A stretch of DNA of 64,000 bases. It comes from Candidatus Celerinatantimonas neptuna. GTDB taxonomy: Bacteria; Pseudomonadota; Gammaproteobacteria; Enterobacterales; Celerinatantimonadaceae. The DNA is taken from positions 489,501 to 553,500 of the forward strand of contig OU461276.1 of NCBI GenBank assembly GCA_911810475.1, in the 5' to 3' direction. Below the pieces are notes generated by a model. It did not search any database. It had not been told where the DNA came from and saw nothing but the letters and a program-made list of their open reading frames with translations. This document shows positions 54,360 through 63,566 of the stretch, one piece after another (position 1 is the first letter of the stretch; each line of letters opens with the position of its first letter). The translations under genes were made by a program, and so were the position numbers.

Positions 54360-55288
54360 TTAATTACTCAATGCTACAAATGCATCTGAAAAAATTTTTT
54401 CCTTCTAAACTATATTTCAACAACACCCGCACATCTTCGATTATTCCAGAAGAACCTCAGGCATCGACATAGCAATCTAAAAAATTGTATCGCTGAGAAA
54501 CTGCGATATTCTGGACATAAAGGCTATCTCCCCACCTTGAATCAGAAACACGGAGAAACACAGGACAAAAATGAAAATTGACATACTGCACCATTCTCTG
54601 CAACGGTAACTCATCATAAAATTCATCTAGATAGCAATTACCCCAGAATAATGAATCTCTCCAGCATAATATTGTCAAAGCAACTACCTAATCATTGCTT
54701 TCATCAGAGCAAAACTTATTCCTGTTGCCAAAAAAATAATGTACCACCAGCCATCATACTCTCTGATAAAAATGTACATTTTGGTTTATTAACCCACATT
54801 AAAAGATTCTGATGAATTTAGGTAAATAACTACTCATTCATTAGACTATTTGTGATTTTTTAATCATTTAGATCAATCATCAATATAGAAACGCGATTGA
54901 ATAACTCCGTTTCACCCCATAAAATGATAAATCAATATATTGTCCGTGCAGAAAATCTAACTTTTTATTTGAAGGAATTAGTCATTACACCTTCAATCGA
55001 TGCTAATGAATCAATTGATAATCAGAATCTTTGCAAAGAACAATCCCTTCTTCAATGAAGATTAATCTCGGAAAATAATTTGCATACGACACTAAATTAG
55101 TCGAATGATAATAATCACAAGTTAAAACACCCATCTCGACCGCATTACTTACAACACGAGCCCCACAACTATTTCTCGCAACTGTAATTTAAAGAAATAT
55201 GCTGTCATAACGCAATATCTAAAATTGTCTCACTTTCTTCAATCATAAACTCAACTTCAGCTGGAACTAATATAACTCTATTGGTCAT
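54360..55288 (-). pseudogene. ddhD: ddhD (rfbI) pseudogene: CDP-6-deoxy-glucoseen reductase
   Basis: The minus strand has an ATG at 55288 that overlaps the wzz stop in ATGA, then MTNRVILVPAEVEF and ESETILDIAL before a TGA at codon 28. In shifted frames come the ferredoxin-type ...SCGARVV and MGVLTCDYYHS, IVLCKDSDYQL, the FAD-domain HGQYIDLSFYGVKRSYSIA (54,895-54,955), FIREYD...IIFLATGISFALMKAM (about 54,690-54,775), LFWGN, YLDEFYDELPLQ and VNFHFCPV (54,570-54,660), DCYVDA near 54,460, and the C-terminal KIFSDAFVALSN before a TAA at 54360. This order matches Salmonella RfbI from end to end (328 residues). Several stops and frameshifts rule out a working protein. Its position before ddhA is the standard ddhDABC order. 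Confidence 0.88.
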
Positions 55289-56256
55289 CTTTTTTGTATA
55301 AGTTTTCTGATAAAAACCCAAAATATAGCAATAAATATACCCAATATAGACGCAACAATAACAATCAATTTACGCTTAGGCTTAATAGGATTTTCAGCAA
55401 TAACCGCGGGATCAATAGTCTTAAAAACATACTCTTTACGAACTTTAGTTAGCATTAGAGTTTTAGTTTGTTGTTCAATTAGTTGATACAACATTGAACG
55501 AGTATCAGCTAAACTCGTTTTTTTTATTTGTTGATTTAAATAGTTAATACTATTTTGAGCATCTAACATATCCTGTTGACGGATCTCATTATTCAAATCA
55601 TCAACCAACCATTTCGCCCATTTTCGAGCAATTATTGGTGAATAAAAATCAACAGTTAAATTAACTGTGTTATTTTTCTTATCAATATTTTGATTTAATA
55701 TGTGTTTCTTAAAATAGTGAATTGATTGTAATAACGTTGGCGTAATATTTTTCCCATCACTAACTAGCCATTTTTTATTATTTATATTATAAATATTTTT
55801 CTTGTATATTAGTTTTCTAGATTTTCTATCCCAACCTCTAGTAGCCATTAAGGGAACCAATAATCGATGATTAGTAATAAAATCACCAATAAACCGACGC
55901 GACTCTAAAACCTGCAAAGCATAATCAACTTTTTCAGTATCGCCACCACTCCCCACATTAATCCCTGCTAGTGAAGCTAATCCCCCTAACTGGCTAGCCA
56001 TGGAGGTTAATCTTGAGCTAGAATCAACCGATGCAGGAGCCAATAATACATTGGATTGATATATATTAGGCTGTAAGAAAGCATATACTCCTCCTATTGT
56101 ACCAAAAATAATTGCTGTAAAAAGGATAAGCCATTTACCTTGCCATATGATAATAAAGAGCTCTCTTAAATCAATTTCATCATCTGCAGCTTGAGGCGCT
56201 GTATATATAAGAGATGGTGGATTTTGTGAGTGCTGTTGATTAATTGTATTATTCAT
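55285..56256 (-). CDS. wzz: Wzz-family chain-length determinant (OtnB-like)
   Basis: 323 residues. The N-terminal cytoplasmic part with EIDLRELFIIIWQGKW leads into a first membrane helix (about 37-57) and LQPNIYQS. The periplasmic domain is helical (residues 130-280), and the C-terminal AENPIKPKRKLIVIVASILGIFIAIFW carries the Pro-rich motif and second helix. There is no C-terminal tyrosine kinase domain, so it is Wzz-like rather than Wzc-like. It sets polymer length with Wzy. The stop overlaps the ddhD pseudogene start. Confidence 0.88.
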   Translation of the reverse strand: MNNTINQQHSQNPPSLIYTAPQAADDEIDLRELFIIIWQGKWLILFTAIIFGTIGGVYAFLQPNIYQSNVLLAPASVDSSSRLTSMASQLGGLASLAGINVGSGGDTEKVDYALQVLESRRFIGDFITNHRLLVPLMATRGWDRKSRKLIYKKNIYNINNKKWLVSDGKNITPTLLQSIHYFKKHILNQNIDKKNNTVNLTVDFYSPIIARKWAKWLVDDLNNEIRQQDMLDAQNSINYLNQQIKKTSLADTRSMLYQLIEQQTKTLMLTKVRKEYVFKTIDPAVIAENPIKPKRKLIVIVASILGIFIAIFWVFIRKLIQKR

Positions 56257-56338
56257 AAAAATGATGGCTCATTGTAAAATACATACCTTATATTATTTAA
56301 AACTGATCATAATTTACTACAATCAGGCTCAGTTACTA

Positions 56339-59083
56339 TTATTTAATTGCATTCCATGCAACACCTATTTGATACATAATCCGAGTTGCTGTACTAAATG
56401 TACTCAGACCATCAAGGTAATCCGTATCAATTGGTACAATAATTGTGTCGCCTTGGGCTAGTGGTTCAGAACTTCTCATAAACCAAGATGATTGATTAGG
56501 AAGGAAAACTGCGCCATTAGCACGTATTACATAAATGCGATCTGAATCAGCTTGTTTTTTCACTCCCCCAGCCATATTGATATATTGTTCAACTGTTTTA
56601 GAAGGGTCAAAAGTGAAATTACTTGCTAATTGAACCTGACCCATTACAGAAATTGAATTTCGTTTAGGTGGAATATAAAGTTTATCTCCATCTTCAAGCA
56701 TCACATCTGCATGGTCATAACCACGTAATATTTTCGGTAAACTAATAACTAAACGACCAATAGCGGGAATTGTTGTCAGATCATTAACAACTTTTAAGGC
56801 ATCAGTAGGTGAAGTGGTATAAGAAGCTGAACTCGACTGTCTACGCAATGCTAATGAAGCTATTTCCTGCTTTAAGCTATCTGCCATCATCTTCATGCGT
56901 TGTTTTTCTTGAAGTCGCAATACCTTACGACTAAAAACAGCTCCTTGAGGATAGGCATATTTAGTTAATCCCCCGGCACGAGCAACTAAATCAGCAATAT
57001 TTTCACCTTTCCCTATAGTATAGGTTCCTGGATGGCGTACTTCTCCTTGAATTTCTACCGTATTATCAACATCCCAATTCGTTTTTCGTTGAATCTCTAT
57101 ACGGTCTTTTGATTCCAAAATAAAATCAGGAGACTTTCCTGCCAAGATAATAGCTAAATCAAAGCGTTGATGTTTAAGAGAAACCTTTCCCGGCATGACA
57201 ATTGCCCGAGTTAATTCAGCCTGATCTTTAGCCGCAGATTCTAATAACCCTCCTGCAGCCTGGATCGCATCTGTCAGTGTAGCTCCTTGCACCAAAGGAT
57301 AGGCTCCGGGAAATTTAACAGACCCAGTAATTTCATAAATTAAAACTGATTGTCCATTAACAGCCTGTTGACGAAGGCGTTCTAATAATGGTTTTAATAA
57401 AGTCTGTCGGGAATCTGGACCAGCTTGGGTACTTATGCTATTCATCTGGTGAAATAAATTGGAAACAGATTGTTGATTATGGACAATCTGTACCCCGGTA
57501 CTGGGATCGATTTTTTGTCCAGAAGAGAGACTTTGCCCTGACTTAGATGAAACAAATGATGTGTTTGAATCATCCTTAGTTGCTGCAATCAATTTTTTTT
57601 GATTACTTTGAGCATCTACTTTCTGATCCAAATTAGTAACTTCATATTTATGCTCATATTTATGTTTCGGTTCACCCCAATCTTGACTGTTTAAATCATT
57701 TGAAAAGACAAATATCTGATCATTATCTCGTAACACTAAATTTTGCTGACTATCTGGATGACGAATCGCTTTTCCCAAATTAAACTGCAAAACTTTAATA
57801 TGGTGCTCCGCATCAGTTTCGCGTACAACTAATGCGTAATTTTGATCAGTATCTGGCATCAAATCATCTTGTTCACTCCGAAACAAATCAGATATTTTCA
57901 TACCTGAATGATAAGCATATGCCCCTTGTCGTGATACAGCACCTCTGACAATCACAGCATCTTGCAATTGATCGCTAACTTTCTGAAATCGGACACGATC
58001 ACCATCTTTTAATTCCAAATTACGACCACGGGCTTTACTGAGATCAACCGTAATAATATGAACCCCGTCAGTCTGGTACCTTTTTACTTCGACCTGTTGC
58101 AGATAAGCATCAGCTTTACTACCACCAGCATCTTTAAGCAGAGTCCCTAGTGTTTCTCCAGCTATAATCTCATAAACAGCAGGTCGACGAACCTGCCCTT
58201 CTATAGTTACACTTGAGCCTTTTGCACCAACAAAGACAGTATCCCCAGACTCTAAACGGATATCATGTTTTGTTTCTCCACGTAATAACAAATTATATAG
58301 ATCCAAACGGTCAATAATCTGATTATGTCGCCTAACAATGATATTACGAAGTGAACCACTCTTTAAAAACCCGCCAGCAGCAATTAACGATTGTGTCACT
58401 GTTGCTAAGCTTGGAATATTATATGCTCCAGGTCGATATACATCCCCAGTAACATACACCTGCATAGTTCTAAGGGAACCCAATGAAATAGATACATCCA
58501 CCCCCAGAATCTGCTTTTTAATCCGATTGGTTAGATTATTCTTTAATTCACTAAATGTTTGCCCCGCAACATGAATCGGACCTAGTTGCGGAAATTGAAT
58601 ACTCCCATCGCGGGTCACATCTAATTCATAACTTTTATTCTGACTACCAAATAACTGAATATCAATTTCATCACCTGGAGCAATCAAATAGTTATTGGGA
58701 ACAGGTAAGTCATCAACCGGCGTGTAACTGGAAGGTTGGCCAGCAAAGAGATCATAACCAAAATCAACAGGCTTGTTCGGATTGACTTGCTTGTCTTCCT
58801 GAACCTCTTCTTTTTGATTATTCAATTGATTATTGTTGCTATTTTGACCAAATTGTCTTGGTGTTATTGTTTGCTGATTTAGCATCTGTTTATTGTTACT
58901 GGAACTTGAAGCCCCTACTAAATCAGAAAGATTCACACCATATTGCTTTGCCAACGCTTCTTGCTGAGCTCTGGGCAACTGCTTAAATTCAGCAATTTGC
59001 TGGGCAGAAAAATTAGCGGCAAAACTAACGGAACTGATCAAGGCCGACAACAATATGACCATTCTTATGCATTGTTTTTTCAT
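56339..59083 (-). CDS. Large SLBB polysaccharide export protein (Wza/OtnA-like)
   Basis: 914 residues, more than twice the size of Wza (about 380). A signal peptide (cut near SFAAN) is followed by a helical AEFKQLPRAQQEALAKQYGV segment, the poly-export domain (about 110-200: NYLIAPGDEIDIQLFG, DGSIQFPQLGPIHVAGQTF), then about five SLBB repeats with the pattern V-x-G-x-V-x-x-P-G-x-Y (VTGDVYRPGAYNI, IEGQVRRPAVYEI, VRGAVSRQGAYAY, ITGSVKFPGAYPL, IQGEVRHPGTYTI). This is the OtnA/WbfF type of Vibrio, which forms the outer-membrane export channel. It lacks the lipobox Cys of Wza. It lies between wzi and wzz. Confidence 0.88.
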   Translation of the reverse strand: MKKQCIRMVILLSALISSVSFAANFSAQQIAEFKQLPRAQQEALAKQYGVNLSDLVGASSSSNNKQMLNQQTITPRQFGQNSNNNQLNNQKEEVQEDKQVNPNKPVDFGYDLFAGQPSSYTPVDDLPVPNNYLIAPGDEIDIQLFGSQNKSYELDVTRDGSIQFPQLGPIHVAGQTFSELKNNLTNRIKKQILGVDVSISLGSLRTMQVYVTGDVYRPGAYNIPSLATVTQSLIAAGGFLKSGSLRNIIVRRHNQIIDRLDLYNLLLRGETKHDIRLESGDTVFVGAKGSSVTIEGQVRRPAVYEIIAGETLGTLLKDAGGSKADAYLQQVEVKRYQTDGVHIITVDLSKARGRNLELKDGDRVRFQKVSDQLQDAVIVRGAVSRQGAYAYHSGMKISDLFRSEQDDLMPDTDQNYALVVRETDAEHHIKVLQFNLGKAIRHPDSQQNLVLRDNDQIFVFSNDLNSQDWGEPKHKYEHKYEVTNLDQKVDAQSNQKKLIAATKDDSNTSFVSSKSGQSLSSGQKIDPSTGVQIVHNQQSVSNLFHQMNSISTQAGPDSRQTLLKPLLERLRQQAVNGQSVLIYEITGSVKFPGAYPLVQGATLTDAIQAAGGLLESAAKDQAELTRAIVMPGKVSLKHQRFDLAIILAGKSPDFILESKDRIEIQRKTNWDVDNTVEIQGEVRHPGTYTIGKGENIADLVARAGGLTKYAYPQGAVFSRKVLRLQEKQRMKMMADSLKQEIASLALRRQSSSASYTTSPTDALKVVNDLTTIPAIGRLVISLPKILRGYDHADVMLEDGDKLYIPPKRNSISVMGQVQLASNFTFDPSKTVEQYINMAGGVKKQADSDRIYVIRANGAVFLPNQSSWFMRSSEPLAQGDTIIVPIDTDYLDGLSTFSTATRIMYQIGVAWNAIK

Positions 59084-59119
59084 TCAATCAATCCAACATC
59101 CAGACCAAAGGCCAATTAA

Positions 59120-60514
59120 TTAGAAACGAAGATCCCACACACCCCAATAATTCCACTGGTCTTCACCGCCCGTTGCATCAGGTTGATAATCTGACCCCAG
59201 AATTAAACGACTATTCGCTATTGGCAGATTAATTGATCCAGTCAGTTTATTTTTTGTTTGATTAACTGCATCATCATAACGTTGCCCTTGTAGAGTTAAC
59301 TCCCAATCACTGGGGGTAACCCACAAAACTTTGACTGTTTTAGCCTGGCCTACATCACTATTATTAATAGCCAGATTATGGTGAAGAGCCGCCATTACAG
59401 CGCGATTTGACAAACCACTCTGCCATTGCTGTTTTGCATCTGTTGTCAAGTGCTTGACTTCAGCAATAAGCCGCAAATACTGATTCGCAATATTAAATTG
59501 GCTTTGCCAGCCTAATACCGCTGAACCAAAACTTCGGTCATTAACTAAACTTGCTACTTGGCCGTAAATGCTTTGTGTCACCGTAGATGACCCCAATTCA
59601 AAATCAGGTAAACTTAAACGGATATCACCGTTATATTGCTCCTGTTGACGACTCAAACTTTGATAGGTTCCGGTAACATATCCCATCACACCAGACTTTT
59701 TAAACCATTTTTGATATCCTAAACCAATAGTCAGCCAGCTTGCTGGGCTAAACTCTAACCGGCTAGACCATTGCTTACGATTGCTATTCATCGTTTTATC
59801 GCTACCAATAAAACTCTCAATATGCCAACTTCCAATCACAGGCCAGCTATAGGCGTCATAAGCTAAATCTAATCCAGGAATTGTCTGTCTTGTATGACCC
59901 CAAGCCAGGTTATAAACCCAGGTAGGTCCCCACCACCGTTGAATCGTCCCGGCTGATAAACTTAAATTACCAGCAGTCAATGCTAAGTAAGAATCGTCCA
60001 GAGAGTAATCATTCTTTTCATGGCCAAATTTATCAGGTGAACGTTGGTAATTAGCCGCAACACGAAAAGCATAACTAGATCCAGTCATTTCATAACTGGA
60101 TTGACCCTGCCATTTTTGAGTCATAGTGGCAGCAAAACTTGAATCGTTTCGGGGAGATTTAGAATAAGCAACTTTGAATCGCTTATTTCCGCGATCCATT
60201 AATGCACTCTGCAGTGCATAAGTCACATGAGCATAAGATTGTTGGAGGGAAAGGGGGAGTTGGCTAACGTCAATATTTTGCAGATCACCATCGATCCGTG
60301 ACCATCGTATGGGATAGGTGCTAATTGGCGTATGAATCAGCCCAGCATCAGCTAAAACTTGGAGGTCTGAACGTAAATAAGCATCATCAGGAGCAAGCCA
60401 CGGTGTTGCACTTAATGAACCAGATGCAAGGAAAAGGAAGAAAAAAATAAAACCCCGAAGGCCAACAAAACAATGTGGAATAAGTTTTGCTGTATCATTA
60501 AAAGCAGCGAACAT
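59120..60514 (-). CDS. wzi: Wzi-family capsule assembly outer-membrane protein
   Basis: 464 residues. A signal peptide (FIFFFLFLASGSLSA) is followed by TPWLAPDDAYLRSDLQVLADAGLI and the Wzi-family block LSLSAGTIQRWWGPTWVYNLAWGHTRQ in parts. The remainder is an outer-membrane beta-barrel ending in NYWGVWDLRF with a C-terminal Phe. Wzi helps attach or assemble capsule at the cell surface. It is the first gene after the JUMPstart element, which supports its being the first gene of the capsule operon. 36 bp separate it from the export gene. Confidence 0.85.
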   Translation of the reverse strand: MFAAFNDTAKLIPHCFVGLRGFIFFFLFLASGSLSATPWLAPDDAYLRSDLQVLADAGLIHTPISTYPIRWSRIDGDLQNIDVSQLPLSLQQSYAHVTYALQSALMDRGNKRFKVAYSKSPRNDSSFAATMTQKWQGQSSYEMTGSSYAFRVAANYQRSPDKFGHEKNDYSLDDSYLALTAGNLSLSAGTIQRWWGPTWVYNLAWGHTRQTIPGLDLAYDAYSWPVIGSWHIESFIGSDKTMNSNRKQWSSRLEFSPASWLTIGLGYQKWFKKSGVMGYVTGTYQSLSRQQEQYNGDIRLSLPDFELGSSTVTQSIYGQVASLVNDRSFGSAVLGWQSQFNIANQYLRLIAEVKHLTTDAKQQWQSGLSNRAVMAALHHNLAINNSDVGQAKTVKVLWVTPSDWELTLQGQRYDDAVNQTKNKLTGSINLPIANSRLILGSDYQPDATGGEDQWNYWGVWDLRF

Positions 60515-60723
60515 TCGTTTCTAATATCCCTAGAGAAACACCAAAATTACTATTTCGCAACCGCGAAATAACTATTAATAATACTTACTGTCTAGATATT
60601 CTATTTATATAAATGTAATCAGTCAGTTATATAGTAATAAATCTAATACGATGTATTTTTAATCGAAAGATGATCGTTGGTTCAAATAATGACCCATATT
60701 TAGAGCTCATATAATCAATCGGT

Positions 60724-60742
60724 ACGCTACCGCCCCTGAGAC
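60724..60742 (-). promoter_or_regulatory. JUMPstart / ops element (RfaH recruitment site)
   Basis: The minus strand reads CAGGGGCGGTAGCGTACC. It contains the ops core GGCGGTAGCGT (60724-60734) and the preceding CAGGG of the JUMPstart sequence found before O-antigen, capsule and LPS-core operons. The site pauses RNA polymerase and loads RfaH for long-range antitermination. It is 210 bp before wzi. The stem GGTA-GCG-TACC could form the ops hairpin. Confidence 0.9.
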
Positions 60743-60870
60743 TGGCCCTCAGAAGCAACGTATACCCACGTCACCAGAAAGCAGGTATTTCTGTTCCTGG
60801 CTGAATCAACGGTTATTTAGCACTCAATATCCCTATCAAGCGTCTACAGCTTCATATCGCTAAATAACTC

Positions 60871-60898
60871 AAAAAATGCTGTTTTTACAATAAACAGC
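60871..60898 (-). terminator. Terminator-like hairpin upstream of the JUMPstart
   Basis: On the minus strand GCTGTTT pairs with AAACAGC around a 7-nt loop, then A and six T (60871-60876). It could shield the capsule operon from upstream reading, or act as an attenuator if the promoter lies further upstream. Confidence 0.55.
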
Positions 60899-61754
60899 CA
60901 TCCTACACATAAAAAAATATGATTTAAAGTAATATTATGCCATTACAGATTTTGACAATTACATCAAATAATCACAACCGACTTTCCATCACATTTTTGA
61001 TAAAAAAAATAATTTTAATCAGGTTAAAATCCCTGTGAATAATAATAAATCTATATATTTGACTATCTTCAACGCTATCCATCCAATTAAAAAACAGTTA
61101 TAACGCATACTATAAAGCGTAAATATCTCACACAATCAAACTTATTATTTACTCGATAAACACCTTCCCCAAAATACTTCATTAACCATCATCAATACTT
61201 CTTCTCTAAATACATTCAAAAGATATACATAAATTATCCACACATACCAACCAAACACATATACATAACATCTACTGCAAAAATATTTCAAAATTCATAA
61301 CATCTTGTATTATACAAAATTAACAATTATCATAGCCAACAAACACCACATACTGGTTTAGTGCCATTTCTGACTTTGACTGCCTTCTTTAGGCTCTCAG
61401 CCAGCCAATGCAACGATGGCCTCGACACAATTTTCAAGATACCTGATGAGTCGAATATCTCCATTGGTGTTTGCTCTTTTTTAGTTTGTAAATGTCGATA
61501 GGTAAGTAGTTACAACTTAACACCAGAAATCCAGTCACGATTTGAATTTTCTTGTAGAGCTCTGTCGGATGCTTTGTATCCATACAACTTCAAGTATCCT
61601 TCAATACTTATGTTTATACTCCTGATAACGTTATAGCTTAGTCACGAAATTACAGTTGTGCCAATTTTTCGAGAAACAAATCACATCAACTATTTGATCC
61701 TATTGTATCTACCGGGTTTACAGATAACTACGATAAGTCTACAAAGGAGATTTT

Positions 61755-63479
61755 ATGAAAAAACAAAGTATTGCCGACTACATTGCTGAGGTACTGACCC
61801 AAGCTGGGATCAAACGGATTTGGGGGGTAACTGGCGATTCATTAAATGGGTTGAGTGACAGCCTACAACGCCGCAAAGAAGTAGAGTGGATGCCAACCCG
61901 ACATGAAGAAGTCGCCGCATTTGCAACCGGTGCAGAAGGTCAGCTCAGTGATGAACTTGTTGTTTGTGCCGGCTCATGCGGACCAGGCAACATGCACCTG
62001 ATCAATGGCTTGTTTGACTGCCATCGAAGCCATGTTCCAACCTTGGCAATCGCCAGTCATATCCCCTCTCATGAAATAGGGGCAAATTATTTTCAGGAAA
62101 CACATCCCCAAGAGTTATTTAAAGAATGTAGCGTCTATTGTGAGCTCATCAGTAACCCTGAACAAATGCCTTATGTCCTCGAAATTGCAATGCGCAAAGC
62201 CATCCTGGAGCAAGATGTCGCGGTCATTGTGCTCCCCGGCGATATTGCATTAAAACCTATTCCAGAATCGGCTAAAGTAAAATGGAAAACACCAAAACAT
62301 CCGATCATTGTCCCGCCAGCAGACGAACTGGAAAATATTGCCAGTATGCTGAATCAGTCACAGCGAACAACCCTATTATGTGGTGCCGGATGCAAAGGTG
62401 CTCATGATGAAGTGATTCAATTAGCCCAAACATTAAAAGCTCCGATTGTTCACGCAATGCGCGGGAAAGAATTCGTCGAATATGATAACCCTTATGATGT
62501 AGGAATGACTGGACTCATCGGCTTTTCATCCGGCTATCACGCCATGGAAAATGCAACAACCTTGGTTATTCTGGGTAGCTCATTCCCTTACCGTGAGTTT
62601 TATCCTGATGATGCAACAGTGATTCAAATTGATATTAAATCTGGTGCGCTTGGTGCTCATACACAGATCGACTATGGATTAATCGGGCAAGTCAAAGAAA
62701 CCATTACGCAACTTTTACCGCTTCTTCAGGAACGTGAAGACCATCGTTTCTTGGACAAAGCACTCGAGCATTATAAAGAAGCCCGTAAAGGCTTAGATAA
62801 ACTAGCTCATGCCAGTGATCGTGGATTTATTCATCCTCAATACCTCACCCACTTACTTAGTGAAAAAGCAAGTGAAGATGCCGTATTTACCTGTGATGTC
62901 GGCACGCCAACCGTTTGGGCAGCCCGCTATGTAAAAGTCAATGGCAAACGGCGCATTTTAGGTTCATTTAACCATGGGTCAATGGCGAATGCACTGGCTC
63001 AGGCCATTGGTGCTCAAGGAATGGATCGAAACCGGCAAGTCATAGCGATGTGTGGTGATGGAGGTTTAAGTATGTTAATGGGAGATTTGCTAACCCTAAA
63101 ACAGATTAATCTCCCTGTCAAAGTGGTTGTTTTTGACAACAACTCTCTAGGTTTTGTCGCAATGGAAATGAAAGCAAATGGCTTCTACTCACGCCATACC
63201 GATTTAGACAATCCTGATTTTGCCGATATAGCCAAAGCCGCCAAAATCGAAAGCGCCTCTATCTCTGATCCAAAAGAACTGCCAGGCGCGATTGAAACCA
63301 TGATGAATAGTCACGGTCCTTACTTATTAGCCGTTCATACAGCCAAACAAGAACTTGCTCTTCCTCCGAAAGTAAAATTTGAACATGCCAAAGGCTTCAG
63401 TATTTATATGATGAAAGCCGTTCTTAATGGCGATGGTAGCGAACTCATTGAACTGGGCAAAACCAACTGGCTACGTTAA
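61755..63479 (+). CDS. poxB: Pyruvate dehydrogenase (quinone) PoxB
   Basis: 574 residues (E. coli 572). This peripheral membrane flavoprotein uses ThDP, FAD and Mg2+ to turn pyruvate into acetate and CO2, passing electrons to ubiquinone. Visible are [18 protein letters not shown], the catalytic Glu in [35 protein letters not shown], and the ThDP-Mg motif [19 protein letters not shown] ... FDNNSLGF. The C-terminal membrane-binding tail is conserved in size. AAAGGAGA lies six bases before the ATG. Monocistronic, ended by a GC-rich hairpin. Confidence 0.96.
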   Translation: MKKQSIADYIAEVLTQAGIKRIWGVTGDSLNGLSDSLQRRKEVEWMPTRHEEVAAFATGAEGQLSDELVVCAGSCGPGNMHLINGLFDCHRSHVPTLAIASHIPSHEIGANYFQETHPQELFKECSVYCELISNPEQMPYVLEIAMRKAILEQDVAVIVLPGDIALKPIPESAKVKWKTPKHPIIVPPADELENIASMLNQSQRTTLLCGAGCKGAHDEVIQLAQTLKAPIVHAMRGKEFVEYDNPYDVGMTGLIGFSSGYHAMENATTLVILGSSFPYREFYPDDATVIQIDIKSGALGAHTQIDYGLIGQVKETITQLLPLLQEREDHRFLDKALEHYKEARKGLDKLAHASDRGFIHPQYLTHLLSEKASEDAVFTCDVGTPTVWAARYVKVNGKRRILGSFNHGSMANALAQAIGAQGMDRNRQVIAMCGDGGLSMLMGDLLTLKQINLPVKVVVFDNNSLGFVAMEMKANGFYSRHTDLDNPDFADIAKAAKIESASISDPKELPGAIETMMNSHGPYLLAVHTAKQELALPPKVKFEHAKGFSIYMMKAVLNGDGSELIELGKTNWLR

Positions 63480-63508
63480 TCCCTTTATGTAGAAACAACA
63501 ATTGGAAT

Positions 63509-63531
63509 AAAGCCGCCTAACTGGCGGCTTT
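63509..63531. terminator. Bidirectional terminator between poxB and the MCP gene
   Basis: Perfect 9-bp arms AAAGCCGCC and GGCGGCTTT with a 5-nt loop, with T/A-rich flanks on both sides. It serves the convergent poxB and MCP genes. Confidence 0.88.
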
Positions 63532-63566
63532 CACTTTTAATTCATCTGAAATAACATCAGGGTAAT

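Larger units (their letters stand above)
60515..61754. other. 1,240-bp non-coding region between wzi and poxB
   Basis: No intact gene on either strand. The left part is the capsule leader with the JUMPstart/ops site and a terminator-like hairpin. About 60,900-61,340 is very AT-rich with many short A and T runs, typical of H-NS-silenced promoters. The stretch about 61,340-61,640 is richer in GC and looks like a decayed coding segment, but no family was recognised. The right end must carry the poxB promoter. Confidence 0.55.

Noticed and set aside
54457-54678. 73-codon minus-strand frame as a small gene
   Set aside because: Its residues (LFWGN, YLDEFYDELPLQ, DCYVDA) align with the C-terminal half of DdhD, so it is part of the pseudogene.
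60871-60898. Terminator of an unseen upstream gene
   Set aside because: No minus-strand gene lies upstream between here and poxB, so the role is left open.
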